In this document: in pieces, positions 1 to 8,273 of the stretch
How the letters are laid out: each line of letters starts with the position of its first letter
How positions within the stretch are numbered: the first letter of the stretch is position 1
DNA from: Fidelibacterota bacterium
Lineage (GTDB): Bacteria; Pseudomonadota; Alphaproteobacteria; Rhodospirillales; Rhodospirillaceae
Direction: 5' to 3'
Assembly: GCA_947476065.1 (NCBI GenBank)
Contig: CANJPG010000019.1
Coordinates: 1 to 48,252, forward strand
DNA length: 48,252 nucleotides
Position numbers and translations under genes: made by a program
Notes under the pieces: generated by a model
Seen by the model: the letters and a program-made list of their open reading frames with translations, nothing else
The model's database searches: none
Told to the model about the DNA's origin: nothing

Positions 1-380
1 CCGCGCCGCTTCTGGCGGCGGTGCTGCCGCTGCTCGACCGAGAAGGATGGACGAAAAGTCCGGTGACCTTGGTGGAACAGGGCCGCGTCGCTATCGGCGA
101 CGAGATTGGCGTTGCGCTGTCTGCGCAGCTGGCCGTCGTGCTCATCGGCGAGCGGCCGGGTCTGTCGTCACCCGACAGCCTGGGCGCTTACATCACCTGG
201 CAGCCGCGGCCCGGACGGAAAGATGCCGAGCGCAACTGCATCTCCAACATCCGCCCCGAAGGTTTGGGATACGCCGACGCCGCGGCAAAGCTGGTGTATC
301 TGCTGACCGCCGCCCGCCACCGTCAGCTGAGCGGTGTTCTGCTCAAGGACGACACCGACGCCCAAAAAGCGCTTACCTAA
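1..380 (+). CDS. eutC: Ethanolamine ammonia-lyase small subunit, C-terminal part (5' end outside window)
   Basis: This is the light chain of the adenosylcobalamin-dependent lyase that splits ethanolamine into acetaldehyde and ammonia. Only the last ~125 residues are here, read from base 3 and open to the left edge. The family signature is clear: [20 protein letters not shown], then [20 protein letters not shown], then a terminal SGVLLKDD. The stop at 378-380 overlaps the end of convergent xerD by 8 bp. The large subunit eutB would be expected just upstream, outside the window. The cobS and cobT genes in this window are consistent with endogenous synthesis of its cofactor. Confidence 0.95.
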   Translation, partial: APLLAAVLPLLDREGWTKSPVTLVEQGRVAIGDEIGVALSAQLAVVLIGERPGLSSPDSLGAYITWQPRPGRKDAERNCISNIRPEGLGYADAAAKLVYLLTAARHRQLSGVLLKDDTDAQKALT

Positions 381-1275
381 GCCGCTTCAGTTTGGCCAAG
401 GGATGGCTGCTCTGCACCAGATGCTTCAGGCGCTCATCGAGCACGTGGGTATAGATTTGCGTGGTCGAAATGTCGGCGTGGCCCAGCATCTGCTGCAAAC
501 TGCGCAGATCAGCCCCATGGGCCAGCAGATGGGTGGCGAAGGAATGGCGCAAGACGTGCGGCGAGACCCGCGAGGGCGGCACCCCTGCGCGCACGGCGAT
601 ATCTTTGAGCAAATTCGAAAAGGCCGCGCGCGTCATATGTCCGCTGCGCCCGTCCGAGGGAAACAGTCGCGGCGAGGTTTTGACCTTGGCCGGAATGAAA
701 GCATCGCGCACCTCGAGGTAGGCCGCTACCGCCACGCGGGCCTCGCCGCCGATGGGCACCATGCGCTCCTTGGCGCCCTTGCCGCGCACGATCATGGCAC
801 TTTTGCCGCGTACGGCCGCCAGCGGCAGCGACACCAGCTCCGAGACCCGCAAGCCCGCGGCATACAAAAGCTCCAGCAGCGCCGTCGCGCGCAGCCCCTT
901 GATGCCCTCGATCTCGCGCGCCGCGGCCAGCAGTGTCTCGACCTCTTTCTCGCTGAGGAACTTCGGCAGCGGACGGCCAAGGCGCGGGCTGTCCAGCGAC
1001 GCCGTGGGATCGTCGGTCCGCAGGCCTTCGCCGTAGAGGAATTTGTAAAACTGGCGCAGGCACGACAGCCGGCGCGACGCCGTGCGCGGGGCTAAGGCCT
1101 GTTTTTTCATCCGCGCGAGATAGCCGCGCAGATCGTCGGGCGAGGCCTGCGCCGCATCGCCTTTGACGAAGCCTGAAAAATCCGCGAGGTCGCGGCCATA
1201 GGCTTCCAGCGTGCGCGGACTGGCGCCGCGCTCGGCCGCCATCATCTCAAGAAAGGTCTCGATGTGTCGGCCCAT
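373..1275 (-). CDS. xerD: Site-specific tyrosine recombinase XerD
   Basis: XerD acts with XerC at dif to resolve chromosome dimers at division. The 300-aa length is normal. The N-terminal SAM-like core-binding domain covers about residues 1-90 and the catalytic domain about 105-295. All catalytic residues are visible: R143 in GLRVSEL, K166 in RGKGAKE, H240 and R243 in [11 protein letters not shown]266 in LGHADIS and the nucleophile Y275 in IYTHV. It converges on eutC with a short overlap. XerC versus XerD cannot be proved by eye, but the neighbouring aroK-aroB cluster is the usual alphaproteobacterial setting of xerD. Confidence 0.93.
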   Translation of the reverse strand: MGRHIETFLEMMAAERGASPRTLEAYGRDLADFSGFVKGDAAQASPDDLRGYLARMKKQALAPRTASRRLSCLRQFYKFLYGEGLRTDDPTASLDSPRLGRPLPKFLSEKEVETLLAAAREIEGIKGLRATALLELLYAAGLRVSELVSLPLAAVRGKSAMIVRGKGAKERMVPIGGEARVAVAAYLEVRDAFIPAKVKTSPRLFPSDGRSGHMTRAAFSNLLKDIAVRAGVPPSRVSPHVLRHSFATHLLAHGADLRSLQQMLGHADISTTQIYTHVLDERLKHLVQSSHPLAKLKRLR

Positions 1276-1301
1276 GGATGAGCCTTATGTCCCGAGGAGC
1301 G

Positions 1302-3182
1302 TCAGAGTCCCAGCACCAGCGCCGCTTCAACCGCCAGGGCCCGCGCGTCATCAACCCGGCCCGCGAGCCGCAGGGATTCGATGACGTGCTGCAAGGCCGG
1401 CATCGCCGCCCGCGCTGGACTGTCTTCGCCGACTGCGACCAGCGCAAAGGCCGCCGTTTCACCGGCCCGATTGCCTTTGGCGGCCAGTGTCAGGCCGTTC
1501 CACAGCTGGGGCGCCAGAATGACGACGTTGTCGAGCACCGGGCTGCCGTTCATCGCACTCAGCCAGTCCGGCACGGCGACCGGCTCACCGACAGCCATCA
1601 ACAGGCTCAGCATGACGCCTTGTTTGGCGGCGATGACCGCCGCCGGCGTGGTCGGCGGCAGCGAGCCCACCCAGCCGCGCACGGCCTGGGGCGGCAAGCG
1701 CGAGGCGGCGCTTTCGGTCATCATCGCTTCGATCGGCCACAGGCCGTCAGCGATCTGCCCGGCCTCGCGCGAGGTGCGGCCCATGTTGCGCGCGAGATCC
1801 AGCCAGCCTTTGGCTTTGCTCAGCGCCGCCTTGTCTTCAGGTCCCGCCGCCAGCAGCGCACGAGCCGCCGTGCCGGCAAACCACACCAGATCGCTGGTCG
1901 GCTCCATCTCGCCGATCACGTCGGCATAGACTGGACCCATGACTGTGAGATCGGGACCGGTTTCGCCGCGGTCGGCGCGCACCAGGTCAAGCGCCAGCGC
2001 CACCACTTCCGCGCGCGCCGTCGGCACCGTCTGCGCCAGCGCCGACTGATACAGCAGCGCCCGGCCGCGCACGTCGTCGGCCTTGATTTGGGTCAGGGGC
2101 GGCGGCGCGGGATTTTTGGTGTCGATGCTGCGGTAAGCGGCGCGCAGCACGCTGGCATTGAGCGTGCCGGCCCTGACCGCGCGTTCGGCCAGCAGCAGCC
2201 GTGCATCTTCCAGGGCACGGCGGCGGGCAATGCGCGTGGCCGGCGGCGTTTTGTCGCCTTTGGCGGCGGTATCGTCGGCGAGGGGCAGACCGGCGAGCCA
2301 GCCCAAGGTCGCAGGATCGGCGATCTTGGCCTGCACGTCGGCGATATTGGCGGGCAGCGTGGCCGCCGCCTTGCGCAGCATGGCGTAGTGCAGCGGCTCC
2401 AGTTTGGTGAAGCCCGCCGGCAGCGGCGCACTCGCCCCGCCCAGCACATCGGCAGCCCAGAAGAACGCCGGGTCTTCGATCTTCTGTTCGCGCAATAGCG
2501 CCAGGCCAAGGCTGGCCGCGCTGCTTTGATTGATATCCAGCTGGCAGAAAACCTGGATCTTCTGCCAATAGGGATCTGGCGTTGCGTTCAAGGCCGCCTG
2601 GGTTTGCGAACAGGCATCGCTCACATGATTCGTGACGAGATTGGCTTCGGTCCTCAGACGTTTGAGGCTCTCGGTCATCTGATCGGCGGGCACCAGGTCG
2701 AGCAGCGCCTGCACTTCAACCCAGTCGCCGAGGCTGGCAAGGGCCGCCGCGCGTGTTTCCAGCAGCCATTGCGACGCGGTCAGCGTTTCGTTCGTCGCCG
2801 CCGGCGCATCGGTGATAGCCGCGACCGGTGCAGCCCCCGGCGACAACAGCAAATTCTTGGCCAGGCGGCGCAAGGCCGGCGATGGCGAACGCCGCGGCAG
2901 TTGCGGCAGCAGGACTTTCAAAAGTTCGAGGTCGGTGCCGCGCCACAGCTGCGCCGAAAAACCACCGGCGGCCGTATCGACCAAGCCGATGCTGTCCACG
3001 CCGGGCGCCTTGAGGTCGCCGACATCGATGCTGGGTTCCTGCGGGGCCGCGCCGGTCTCGGGTGCGGTCTGGGCCGGCAGGATGGAGATCGGGCCAGCCG
3101 GCGGCGGCGGCTGCGCCCCGAGCGGCAGCGCGAAGCCGATGACCGCCGCGGCCGTCAGCAGTGCTCTATTTGAAACGGTCAT
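1302..3182 (-). CDS. Large secreted alpha-helical protein of unknown function
   Basis: I do not recognise a functional family. The 626-aa product starts with a Sec-type signal peptide (hydrophobic stretch about residues 7-23, ending ALPLGAQ). A Pro/Ala-rich segment follows to about residue 50. The rest is Ala- and Leu-rich and predicted mostly helical, which could be a tetratricopeptide-like solenoid; residues such as WLDLARNMGRTSREAGQIADG look like helical hairpins. It is probably periplasmic. Its start overlaps the end of the 42-aa membrane peptide upstream by 17 bp, so the two are probably translated from one mRNA. Proteins of this kind beside xerD and aroK recur in alphaproteobacteria, as far as I recall, without an assigned role. 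Confidence 0.8.
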   Translation of the reverse strand: MTVSNRALLTAAAVIGFALPLGAQPPPPAGPISILPAQTAPETGAAPQEPSIDVGDLKAPGVDSIGLVDTAAGGFSAQLWRGTDLELLKVLLPQLPRRSPSPALRRLAKNLLLSPGAAPVAAITDAPAATNETLTASQWLLETRAAALASLGDWVEVQALLDLVPADQMTESLKRLRTEANLVTNHVSDACSQTQAALNATPDPYWQKIQVFCQLDINQSSAASLGLALLREQKIEDPAFFWAADVLGGASAPLPAGFTKLEPLHYAMLRKAAATLPANIADVQAKIADPATLGWLAGLPLADDTAAKGDKTPPATRIARRRALEDARLLLAERAVRAGTLNASVLRAAYRSIDTKNPAPPPLTQIKADDVRGRALLYQSALAQTVPTARAEVVALALDLVRADRGETGPDLTVMGPVYADVIGEMEPTSDLVWFAGTAARALLAAGPEDKAALSKAKGWLDLARNMGRTSREAGQIADGLWPIEAMMTESAASRLPPQAVRGWVGSLPPTTPAAVIAAKQGVMLSLLMAVGEPVAVPDWLSAMNGSPVLDNVVILAPQLWNGLTLAAKGNRAGETAAFALVAVGEDSPARAAMPALQHVIESLRLAGRVDDARALAVEAALVLGL

Positions 3183-3294
3183 TGGGAATGACTTTTTCCG
3201 TCACCGCCGACGGCGGGGGCATATCCCAGGTGGCAAGGAAGATGGTTCCGCCGACAATCACGGCAAGAACCAGCAGAATCAGGAGTTTAACCAT
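3166..3294 (-). CDS. 42-aa single-pass membrane peptide
   Basis: This is a short ORF with ATG at 3294 and TAG at 3166-3168. Residues 3-20 form one hydrophobic helix (LLILLVLAVIVGGTIFL). A Trp-Asp turn, a PPP run and a polar tail ending PNDRFK follow. It overlaps the start of the 626-aa secreted protein by 17 bp in another frame, which implies translational coupling. The membrane helix is well formed, codon use resembles the neighbours, and the tail looks constrained. I infer a real gene working with the downstream secreted protein, perhaps as its membrane anchor. No function is known to me. Confidence 0.7.
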   Translation of the reverse strand: MVKLLILLVLAVIVGGTIFLATWDMPPPSAVTEKVIPNDRFK

Positions 3295-3377
3295 GCTTTT
3301 ATTTGCTTATGTTGCTTCTATATAACGAAGACGCCAAAGGTCAGGGCAACGACACTACGCAAGGGCTGTGATAAAGT

Positions 3378-3392
3378 CCATTGAGCCAATGG
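3378..3392. repeat. Inverted repeat CCATTG-AGC-CAATGG upstream of aroK
   Basis: This is a perfect 6-bp inverted repeat with a 3-nt centre, 46 nt before the aroK ATG, in the 143-bp gap between the divergent 42-aa ORF and aroK. It may be an operator or a small hairpin. No family consensus is recognised. Confidence 0.35.
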
Positions 3393-3437
3393 GTTGCCTA
3401 TATTAAGGCAGCACCCACCGAGACAAGAACCAGTTTC

Positions 3438-4055
3438 ATGAACGAGCCGGCCAAACTTCCGCACGACGACCTGCCGCCCATCATCCCGGGCGATCCCTTG
3501 CCGCTGACCCGCACCATCGTGTTGGTGGGCTTGATGGGCGCCGGGAAAAGCTGCATTGGCCGGCGACTGGCCCAGCGCCTCAATGTCTCCTTCGTCGATG
3601 CCGACGCCGAGATCGAGCAGGCCGCCGGCTGCAGCATCGCCGAAATATTCGAGAAATACGGCGAGGCCGCCTTCCGCGACGGCGAGCGCCGCGTCATGAC
3701 CCGACTGCTGCAGGGCCCGCCCACCATCCTGGCGGCCGGCGGCGGTGCCTTCATCGATCCTGAAACCCGCCGCCTGATCGGCGAGCAGGCGATTTCGGTC
3801 TGGTTGCGTGCCGACCTCGATACCCTGTTCGCCCGCACCAAAGGCCGCGGCCACCGCCCGCTGCTCAATGCCGGTGATCCGCGCGAGACGTTGTCGAAGC
3901 TGATCGATGCGCGCTACCCGATCTACGCTGAAGCCAACATCACGGTTGATACCGGTGCCGACAATCCCAACGTCACTTGCACCCGCGTCATCGAAGCGCT
4001 GGTGCAGATCCGCGGCGACATCGTCGATGAGCGCACGCGCGTGGCGGCGCAATGA
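3438..4055 (+). CDS. aroK: Shikimate kinase
   Basis: It phosphorylates shikimate at the 3-hydroxyl with ATP in the aromatic amino acid (chorismate) pathway. The 205-aa product has a ~25-residue N-terminal extension, then Walker A GLMGAGKS (31-38), the shikimate-binding FVDADAEIE segment (52-60), R80 in FRDGE, and the GGGAF loop (101-105). The RGHRPLL lid segment follows. I prefer ATG 3438 over the in-frame TTG at 3381, because the extra 19 residues are unlike the family. The stop overlaps the aroB start in an ATGA arrangement, so aroK and aroB are translationally coupled. Confidence 0.96.
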   Translation: MNEPAKLPHDDLPPIIPGDPLPLTRTIVLVGLMGAGKSCIGRRLAQRLNVSFVDADAEIEQAAGCSIAEIFEKYGEAAFRDGERRVMTRLLQGPPTILAAGGGAFIDPETRRLIGEQAISVWLRADLDTLFARTKGRGHRPLLNAGDPRETLSKLIDARYPIYAEANITVDTGADNPNVTCTRVIEALVQIRGDIVDERTRVAAQ

Positions 4056-5203
4056 ACGCCGAAGCCGCCCGTCTCGTCACCGCTGATGCCGCCGTCACGG
4101 TCGCCCTGGGCGAGCGCGCTTACGGCATCCATGTCGGACGCGGCCTTTTGGCGCGGGCCGGCGAACTCTGCGCGCCGGTGTTGAAGCAGCGCCGGGTGTT
4201 CATCGTGACTGACAGCAACATAGCACCCCTGTATCTCGCGCCTCTCACGAACAGCCTCAAAGCCGCCGGCATCCGCGAGGACCACGTCATCGTCCCCGCC
4301 GGCGAAGCCAGCAAGGATTTCGCGCATCTCGAACAGGTCCTCGATGCCATGCTGGCCGCCAAATGCGAACGCGGCACCATGATCGTCGCCCTGGGCGGCG
4401 GTGTGGTCGGCGACCTCGCGGGCTTCGCCGCGGCGGTATTGTTGCGCGGCGTTGATTTTATCCAGATCCCGACGACGCTGCTCTCGCAAGTCGACAGCTC
4501 GGTCGGCGGCAAGACCGGCATCAACACCTCCGCCGGCAAAAATCTGGTTGGCGCCTTTCACCAGCCCAAACTGGTACTCGCCGACACCGACGTGCTGGGC
4601 ACACTGCCGCGCCGCGAGCTGCTGGCGGGTTATGCCGAAGTCGCCAAGTACGGCCTGCTGGGCGACGCGGCCTTCTGGGCCTGGCTCGAGACCAACGGCG
4701 CGGCCGCACTGTCAGGCGGCGATAATGCCCATCCGTTCCTGCGCCACTGCATCGTCGCCAGCTGCGAGGCCAAGGCGCGCATCGTCGCCGCCGACGAAAA
4801 GGAAAGCGGCGAGCGCGCCCTGCTCAACCTCGGCCACACCTTCGGACACGCCTTCGAGGCGGAAATGGGCTACGGCGGCGCCCTTCTGCACGGCGAGGCC
4901 GTCGCCATGGGCATGGTCATGGCCTTCGAGATCTCGGCGCGTATGGGGCTGGCTCTGGCTGCCGACGTCGCGCGCATCCGCGCCCATTTCGCCAAGGTAG
5001 ACCTGCCGGTGGCTCCGCCGAAACAAGGCCCGCGCGGCGCCATCACCCCGGCCATACTGATGGCGCACATGACCCAGGACAAAAAAATGAAGGACGGCAA
5101 GCTGACCTTCGTTCTTGCCCGCGGCATCGGCAAGGCCTTCCTCAGCAACGAGGTTCCCGCCGTGATGCTGGAAGAGACACTTAGCGCCGCCCTCGGCGGC
5201 TGA
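4052..5203 (+). CDS. aroB: 3-dehydroquinate synthase
   Basis: This NAD- and metal-dependent enzyme converts DAHP to 3-dehydroquinate, the second step of the shikimate pathway. At 383 aa it has the usual length. Seen are the NAD-binding GGGVVGD (115-121), the substrate-binding DSSVGGKTG (148-156), and the three expected metal ligands: E196 in AEVAKYG, H262 in GHTFGH and H280 in HGEAV. The ATG overlaps the aroK TGA by four bases. The membrane protein gene begins 9 nt after the stop and probably shares the transcript. Confidence 0.97.
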   Translation: MNAEAARLVTADAAVTVALGERAYGIHVGRGLLARAGELCAPVLKQRRVFIVTDSNIAPLYLAPLTNSLKAAGIREDHVIVPAGEASKDFAHLEQVLDAMLAAKCERGTMIVALGGGVVGDLAGFAAAVLLRGVDFIQIPTTLLSQVDSSVGGKTGINTSAGKNLVGAFHQPKLVLADTDVLGTLPRRELLAGYAEVAKYGLLGDAAFWAWLETNGAAALSGGDNAHPFLRHCIVASCEAKARIVAADEKESGERALLNLGHTFGHAFEAEMGYGGALLHGEAVAMGMVMAFEISARMGLALAADVARIRAHFAKVDLPVAPPKQGPRGAITPAILMAHMTQDKKMKDGKLTFVLARGIGKAFLSNEVPAVMLEETLSAALGG

Positions 5204-5211
5204 AAATATAG

Positions 5212-6492
5212 ATGCTCATCACGTTCATCATCATCGTTTGTCTCGTCGCCCTGACGGCTGTCTTTGCCGCCGCCGAAACCGCGCTGACCGCCGTATCGCG
5301 GCCCGCCGTCTATCAGCTGGAGCAGGACGGCGACAAACGCGCCGCCAAGGTCAATCGCCTGCTCGACAGGCGCGAGCGGCTGATCTCGACGGTGCTGCTG
5401 TGGAACACGCTGATCAATATTCTGGCGTCTGCTTTGGCGACGAGTGCAATGATCGACGCCTTCGGCGAAAGCGGCATCGCCTACGCCACAGGAATCATGA
5501 CGCTGCTGATCCTGATCTACGGCGAGATCCTGCCCAAGACCTTTGCGCTGATGCACACCACCGCCACAGCCCTTAACCTGGCCGGCGTAATGACCGTGCT
5601 GGTGACCGTGGTGACCCCGATCAACACCGTCATCCACAGCATCGTCACCAATACGCTAAGGGTGTTCCGCATTTCGTCGGCGCGGCGGCGCACATCGGAG
5701 CAGGCAGTGTCGGAGCTGCGCGGCACCATCGAGCTGCACATGGCCGATGAACAAATTGTCCAGGGCGAGAAACACGAACACGTCATGCTGCGCAGCGTGC
5801 TCGACCTGGGCGACGTCACCGTCGGCGAGGTGATGATCCACAGGAAGAAGGTCGTCACCATCGACGCCGACCTGCCGATAGACGAAATTGTCGATCAGAT
5901 CGCCGCCAGCCCCTACTCCCGCGTGCCGTTATGGCGCGAGAAGCCAGATAACATCGTCGGTGTCATCCACGCCAAGGCTCTGTTGCGCGCCATCAACGCC
6001 AGCAGCCAGGTCGATATCCTGTCGGTGGCCGCGAAGCCCTGGTTCATTCCAGACAGCACGACGTTGCTCGACCAACTCAACGCCTTTCGCGAACGCCGCG
6101 AGCATTTCGCCATGGTGGTCGATGAATACGGCACGCTGCTGGGCGCCGTAACGCTCGAGGACATCATCGAGGAAATCGTCGGCGACATCCGCGACGAACA
6201 CGACATTCCATTGGTCGGCGTGCGTCCGCAGACCGACGGCTCCTATATCATCGACGGTGCCGTGACCCTGCGCGACCTCAACCGCGAATTCGACTGGGGG
6301 CTGCCCGACGACAAAGCCTCGACTCTCGCCGGCTTTGTGCTGCATGAGGCACGCACCATCCCCGACTCCGGGCAGCAGTTCCTCTTTCGCGGCTTTCGTT
6401 TCCAGGTTGTGCGGCGCACACGTAACCAATTGACGCTCCTGCGCGTAACGCCCCAGGACAATTCCGAGCCTGCTTTGGCCTCGACGGGCTGA
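5212..6492 (+). CDS. CorC/HlyC-family membrane protein (DUF21-CBS-CorC_HlyC)
   Basis: The 426-aa inner-membrane protein follows aroB by 9 nt. Residues 1 to about 190 form the DUF21 membrane domain with several hydrophobic helices, starting with LITFIIIVCLVALTAVFAAAE. A pair of CBS domains spans about 205-330 (VGEVMIHRKKVVTID and later HFAMVVDEYGTLLGAVTLED). The last ~85 residues (IIDGAVTLRDLNREFDW) are the CorC_HlyC transporter-associated domain. Related proteins (CorC, MpfA, CNNM) act in magnesium efflux or cobalt resistance. The old label haemolysin should not be taken literally. Linkage to aroB is a common alphaproteobacterial arrangement with no evident metabolic reason. Confidence 0.93.
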   Translation: MLITFIIIVCLVALTAVFAAAETALTAVSRPAVYQLEQDGDKRAAKVNRLLDRRERLISTVLLWNTLINILASALATSAMIDAFGESGIAYATGIMTLLILIYGEILPKTFALMHTTATALNLAGVMTVLVTVVTPINTVIHSIVTNTLRVFRISSARRRTSEQAVSELRGTIELHMADEQIVQGEKHEHVMLRSVLDLGDVTVGEVMIHRKKVVTIDADLPIDEIVDQIAASPYSRVPLWREKPDNIVGVIHAKALLRAINASSQVDILSVAAKPWFIPDSTTLLDQLNAFRERREHFAMVVDEYGTLLGAVTLEDIIEEIVGDIRDEHDIPLVGVRPQTDGSYIIDGAVTLRDLNREFDWGLPDDKASTLAGFVLHEARTIPDSGQQFLFRGFRFQVVRRTRNQLTLLRVTPQDNSEPALASTG

Positions 6493-6668
6493 TCCGCTCA
6501 TCAATCGAGCACCCGGAACTTGACCACCCCCCTTTGAGAGGATCACACTCTCTGCCAGAGGGGCCCTAAGGTCCCTGCTCTAGGTTGGAATTTGCGGCTG
6601 TTACCAGCCTTCCGCCGGGATTGCTCCGCGACTGTCGGCCCCTGACTCACACGGAAAGGGAGTGCGCC

Positions 6669-7118
6669 ATGATCCGGAAAATTGTACCCGATGTTATCAG
6701 CGGCCAGGCCTTGCAGCGCGTGACACCGCGCGACACGGCGCGCGCCGCCGCCAAACTGATGCGCGAGAAAAAGATCGCCGCCGTTCTGGTGATGGAAGGC
6801 GAGCGCCTCGTCGGCATCATCACCGAACGCGACATGACCTCGCGTGTTGTCGCCGCCGGCTTAAACCCCGAAACCACCAGCTGTGCCGAAATCATGACCG
6901 CGGGTCCCGACACGCTGGCGCCGGACGACACCGCCTCCGATGCGCTGGCGATGATGCGCGAGCGCAACTATCGCCACCTGCCGGTCGTCACTGGGGATCG
7001 GGTGGTCGGCATGGTCTCGGTGCGCGACCTGTATGCGGTCTACAAGACCGAGCTCGAGGAAGATCTGAAAGACCGCAACGCTTTCATCTACGGCGAAAGC
7101 TACGGCAGCATGGCCTAG
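6669..7118 (+). CDS. Twin-CBS-domain protein
   Basis: This 149-aa soluble protein consists almost entirely of two CBS repeats, about residues 10-65 (GIITERDMTSRVVAAG) and 75-130 (LPVVTGDRVVGMVSVRDLY). Such stand-alone pairs bind adenine nucleotides and act as energy sensors or regulators; the partner is unknown. The ATG at 6669 is favoured over an upstream in-frame start because a good ribosome site (GGAAAGGGAG) lies a few bases before it. It has its own 176-nt upstream gap and is probably transcribed separately from the CorC-like gene. It converges on bolA. Confidence 0.9.
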   Translation: MIRKIVPDVISGQALQRVTPRDTARAAAKLMREKKIAAVLVMEGERLVGIITERDMTSRVVAAGLNPETTSCAEIMTAGPDTLAPDDTASDALAMMRERNYRHLPVVTGDRVVGMVSVRDLYAVYKTELEEDLKDRNAFIYGESYGSMA

Positions 7119-7128
7119 ACCTCGGCGC

Positions 7129-7425
7129 CTAGGGCTCGCCCGGCGCGGAAAGCTTCAGCGACAACGCGTGCACGCGTTCCTTTAATTCGTCGGCCAGCAC
7201 CTGGTGCACCAGCCGCTGGCGCTCGACCCGGCCTTTGCCGGCAAAAGACGCGGACTCAAGGGCCACATTGAAATGCGTCTCGCCCGAGCCGTCGGGATGG
7301 GCCCCGGCATGACCGCGGTGGCTGTTGGAGTCGTCCACCACCTCGAGCCGCGTGGGCTGGAAGGCCGCGGTCAATTTGCTGTGAATGCGCTCGCTGTAAA
7401 CACCCATCCGCGGGCCCACTTTCAT
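7129..7425 (-). CDS. bolA: BolA-family protein
   Basis: The 98-aa product has the BolA/IbaG fold signature: an N-terminal helix IHSKLTAAFQPTRLEVVDDS, then the HxxHAGA-like segment NSHRGHAGAH, then THFNVALESASFAGK and RQRLVHQVLADEL. BolA proteins pair with monothiol glutaredoxins to bind [2Fe-2S] clusters; they also influence morphology and stress responses. The start at 7425 gives normal BolA length; the longer open frame upstream has no similarity to the family. It is divergent from the J-domain gene, with a 95-nt gap. Adjacency of bolA, a J-domain gene and cobST is a familiar alphaproteobacterial arrangement. Confidence 0.93.
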   Translation of the reverse strand: MKVGPRMGVYSERIHSKLTAAFQPTRLEVVDDSNSHRGHAGAHPDGSGETHFNVALESASFAGKGRVERQRLVHQVLADELKERVHALSLKLSAPGEP

Positions 7426-7520
7426 CACATATCCGGCACATGTTCGGTTGCGCCCAACATGCATATTTGCCGCGAAGAAACAAGATTGTGGCAACCAGGG
7501 TGCGGCCACATATTTGGCCC

Positions 7521-8135
7521 ATGCCCCAGGCCCACCACCATAACGCACATACCGCCTCGCCATGCTGCGCCTATGAAGGGTGCACGGGTGCGGGCGAATA
7601 CCGGGCGCCGAAGGACCGCTCGCTGTCGGGTTACCTGATGCTCTGCCTGGAACACGTGCGCGCTTACAATGCCAATTGGAACTTCCACGCCGGACTTTCG
7701 GTGCAGGAAATGGAAGCAGAAATCCGCAGCGCCGCCACCCGGGACCGCCCGACCTGGAAGCTGGGCTCGCAAGGGGCCACACCGCGCGGCAGCTTCCGTC
7801 ATGGCCGTATGCGGGTGGACGATCCCTTTGGTTTTGCCGAAGGCACGGATTTCGATCCCGTCGCCCAGCAAAAGCGCCGCGAAAAAAGCCACGAGAATGC
7901 CCAGGACGCCAATCCTCACGCCGCGCCGCCAGCCGCGCGCAGCAAGGCCTTGAAGATCCTCGAGTTGACCGCGCCGATCACGCTCGAGGCCCTGCGACGG
8001 CGCTACAAGGCGCTGGTGAAAAAACACCACCCCGATGCCAACGGCGGGTCGGCCGAAGCCGAAAGCCGCATGAAGGTCATCAACGAGGCTTACCAGACGC
8101 TGCGCGCCGGCCTGGTTCCGGAATCCGCGCCGTAA
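7521..8135 (+). CDS. J-domain (DnaJ-like) protein with C-terminal J domain
   Basis: The 204-aa protein carries its J domain at the C-terminus, about residues 147-196, with the essential HPD at 170-172 (KKHHPDANGG) and the helix-4 segment VINEAYQTLR. It should stimulate an Hsp70 (DnaK). The first ~50 residues hold C15, C16, C21, C42 and H45 in a CxxxxC...CxxH pattern, which may bind zinc (inference). The middle is polar and probably disordered. The ATG at 7521 is chosen because the upstream extension looks non-coding. It precedes cobS by about 140 nt. This is not canonical DnaJ, which has an N-terminal J domain. Confidence 0.88.
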   Translation: MPQAHHHNAHTASPCCAYEGCTGAGEYRAPKDRSLSGYLMLCLEHVRAYNANWNFHAGLSVQEMEAEIRSAATRDRPTWKLGSQGATPRGSFRHGRMRVDDPFGFAEGTDFDPVAQQKRREKSHENAQDANPHAAPPAARSKALKILELTAPITLEALRRRYKALVKKHHPDANGGSAEAESRMKVINEAYQTLRAGLVPESAP

Positions 8136-8273
8136 GTCCCCGCAGGCGGCGCGCGGCCGCGCCCGCATCGCTGATCTCATTGGAAAATTGATAGTTCCGG
8201 CCCAATTGCCCGGGTGGCGGCGGCATGTCATAACCAATTTAGTGCGTAACGTTTTGAGTTGTCTGGAGAACCT

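Noticed and set aside
3293-3325. Ten-residue ORF upstream of aroK containing Phe and Tyr codons, as a possible aromatic leader peptide
   Set aside because: Only one Phe and one Tyr codon occur and no terminator or antiterminator hairpins follow before aroK.
6493-6668. Hairpin GAGAG-N7-CTCTC and flanking CCCC/GGGG as a terminator after the CorC-like gene
   Set aside because: The stem has mismatches and no U-tract follows.
8136-8273. Cobalamin riboswitch before cobS
   Set aside because: I looked for a B12-box-like segment and a long structured leader. Neither is visible, and the gap is only 138 nt.
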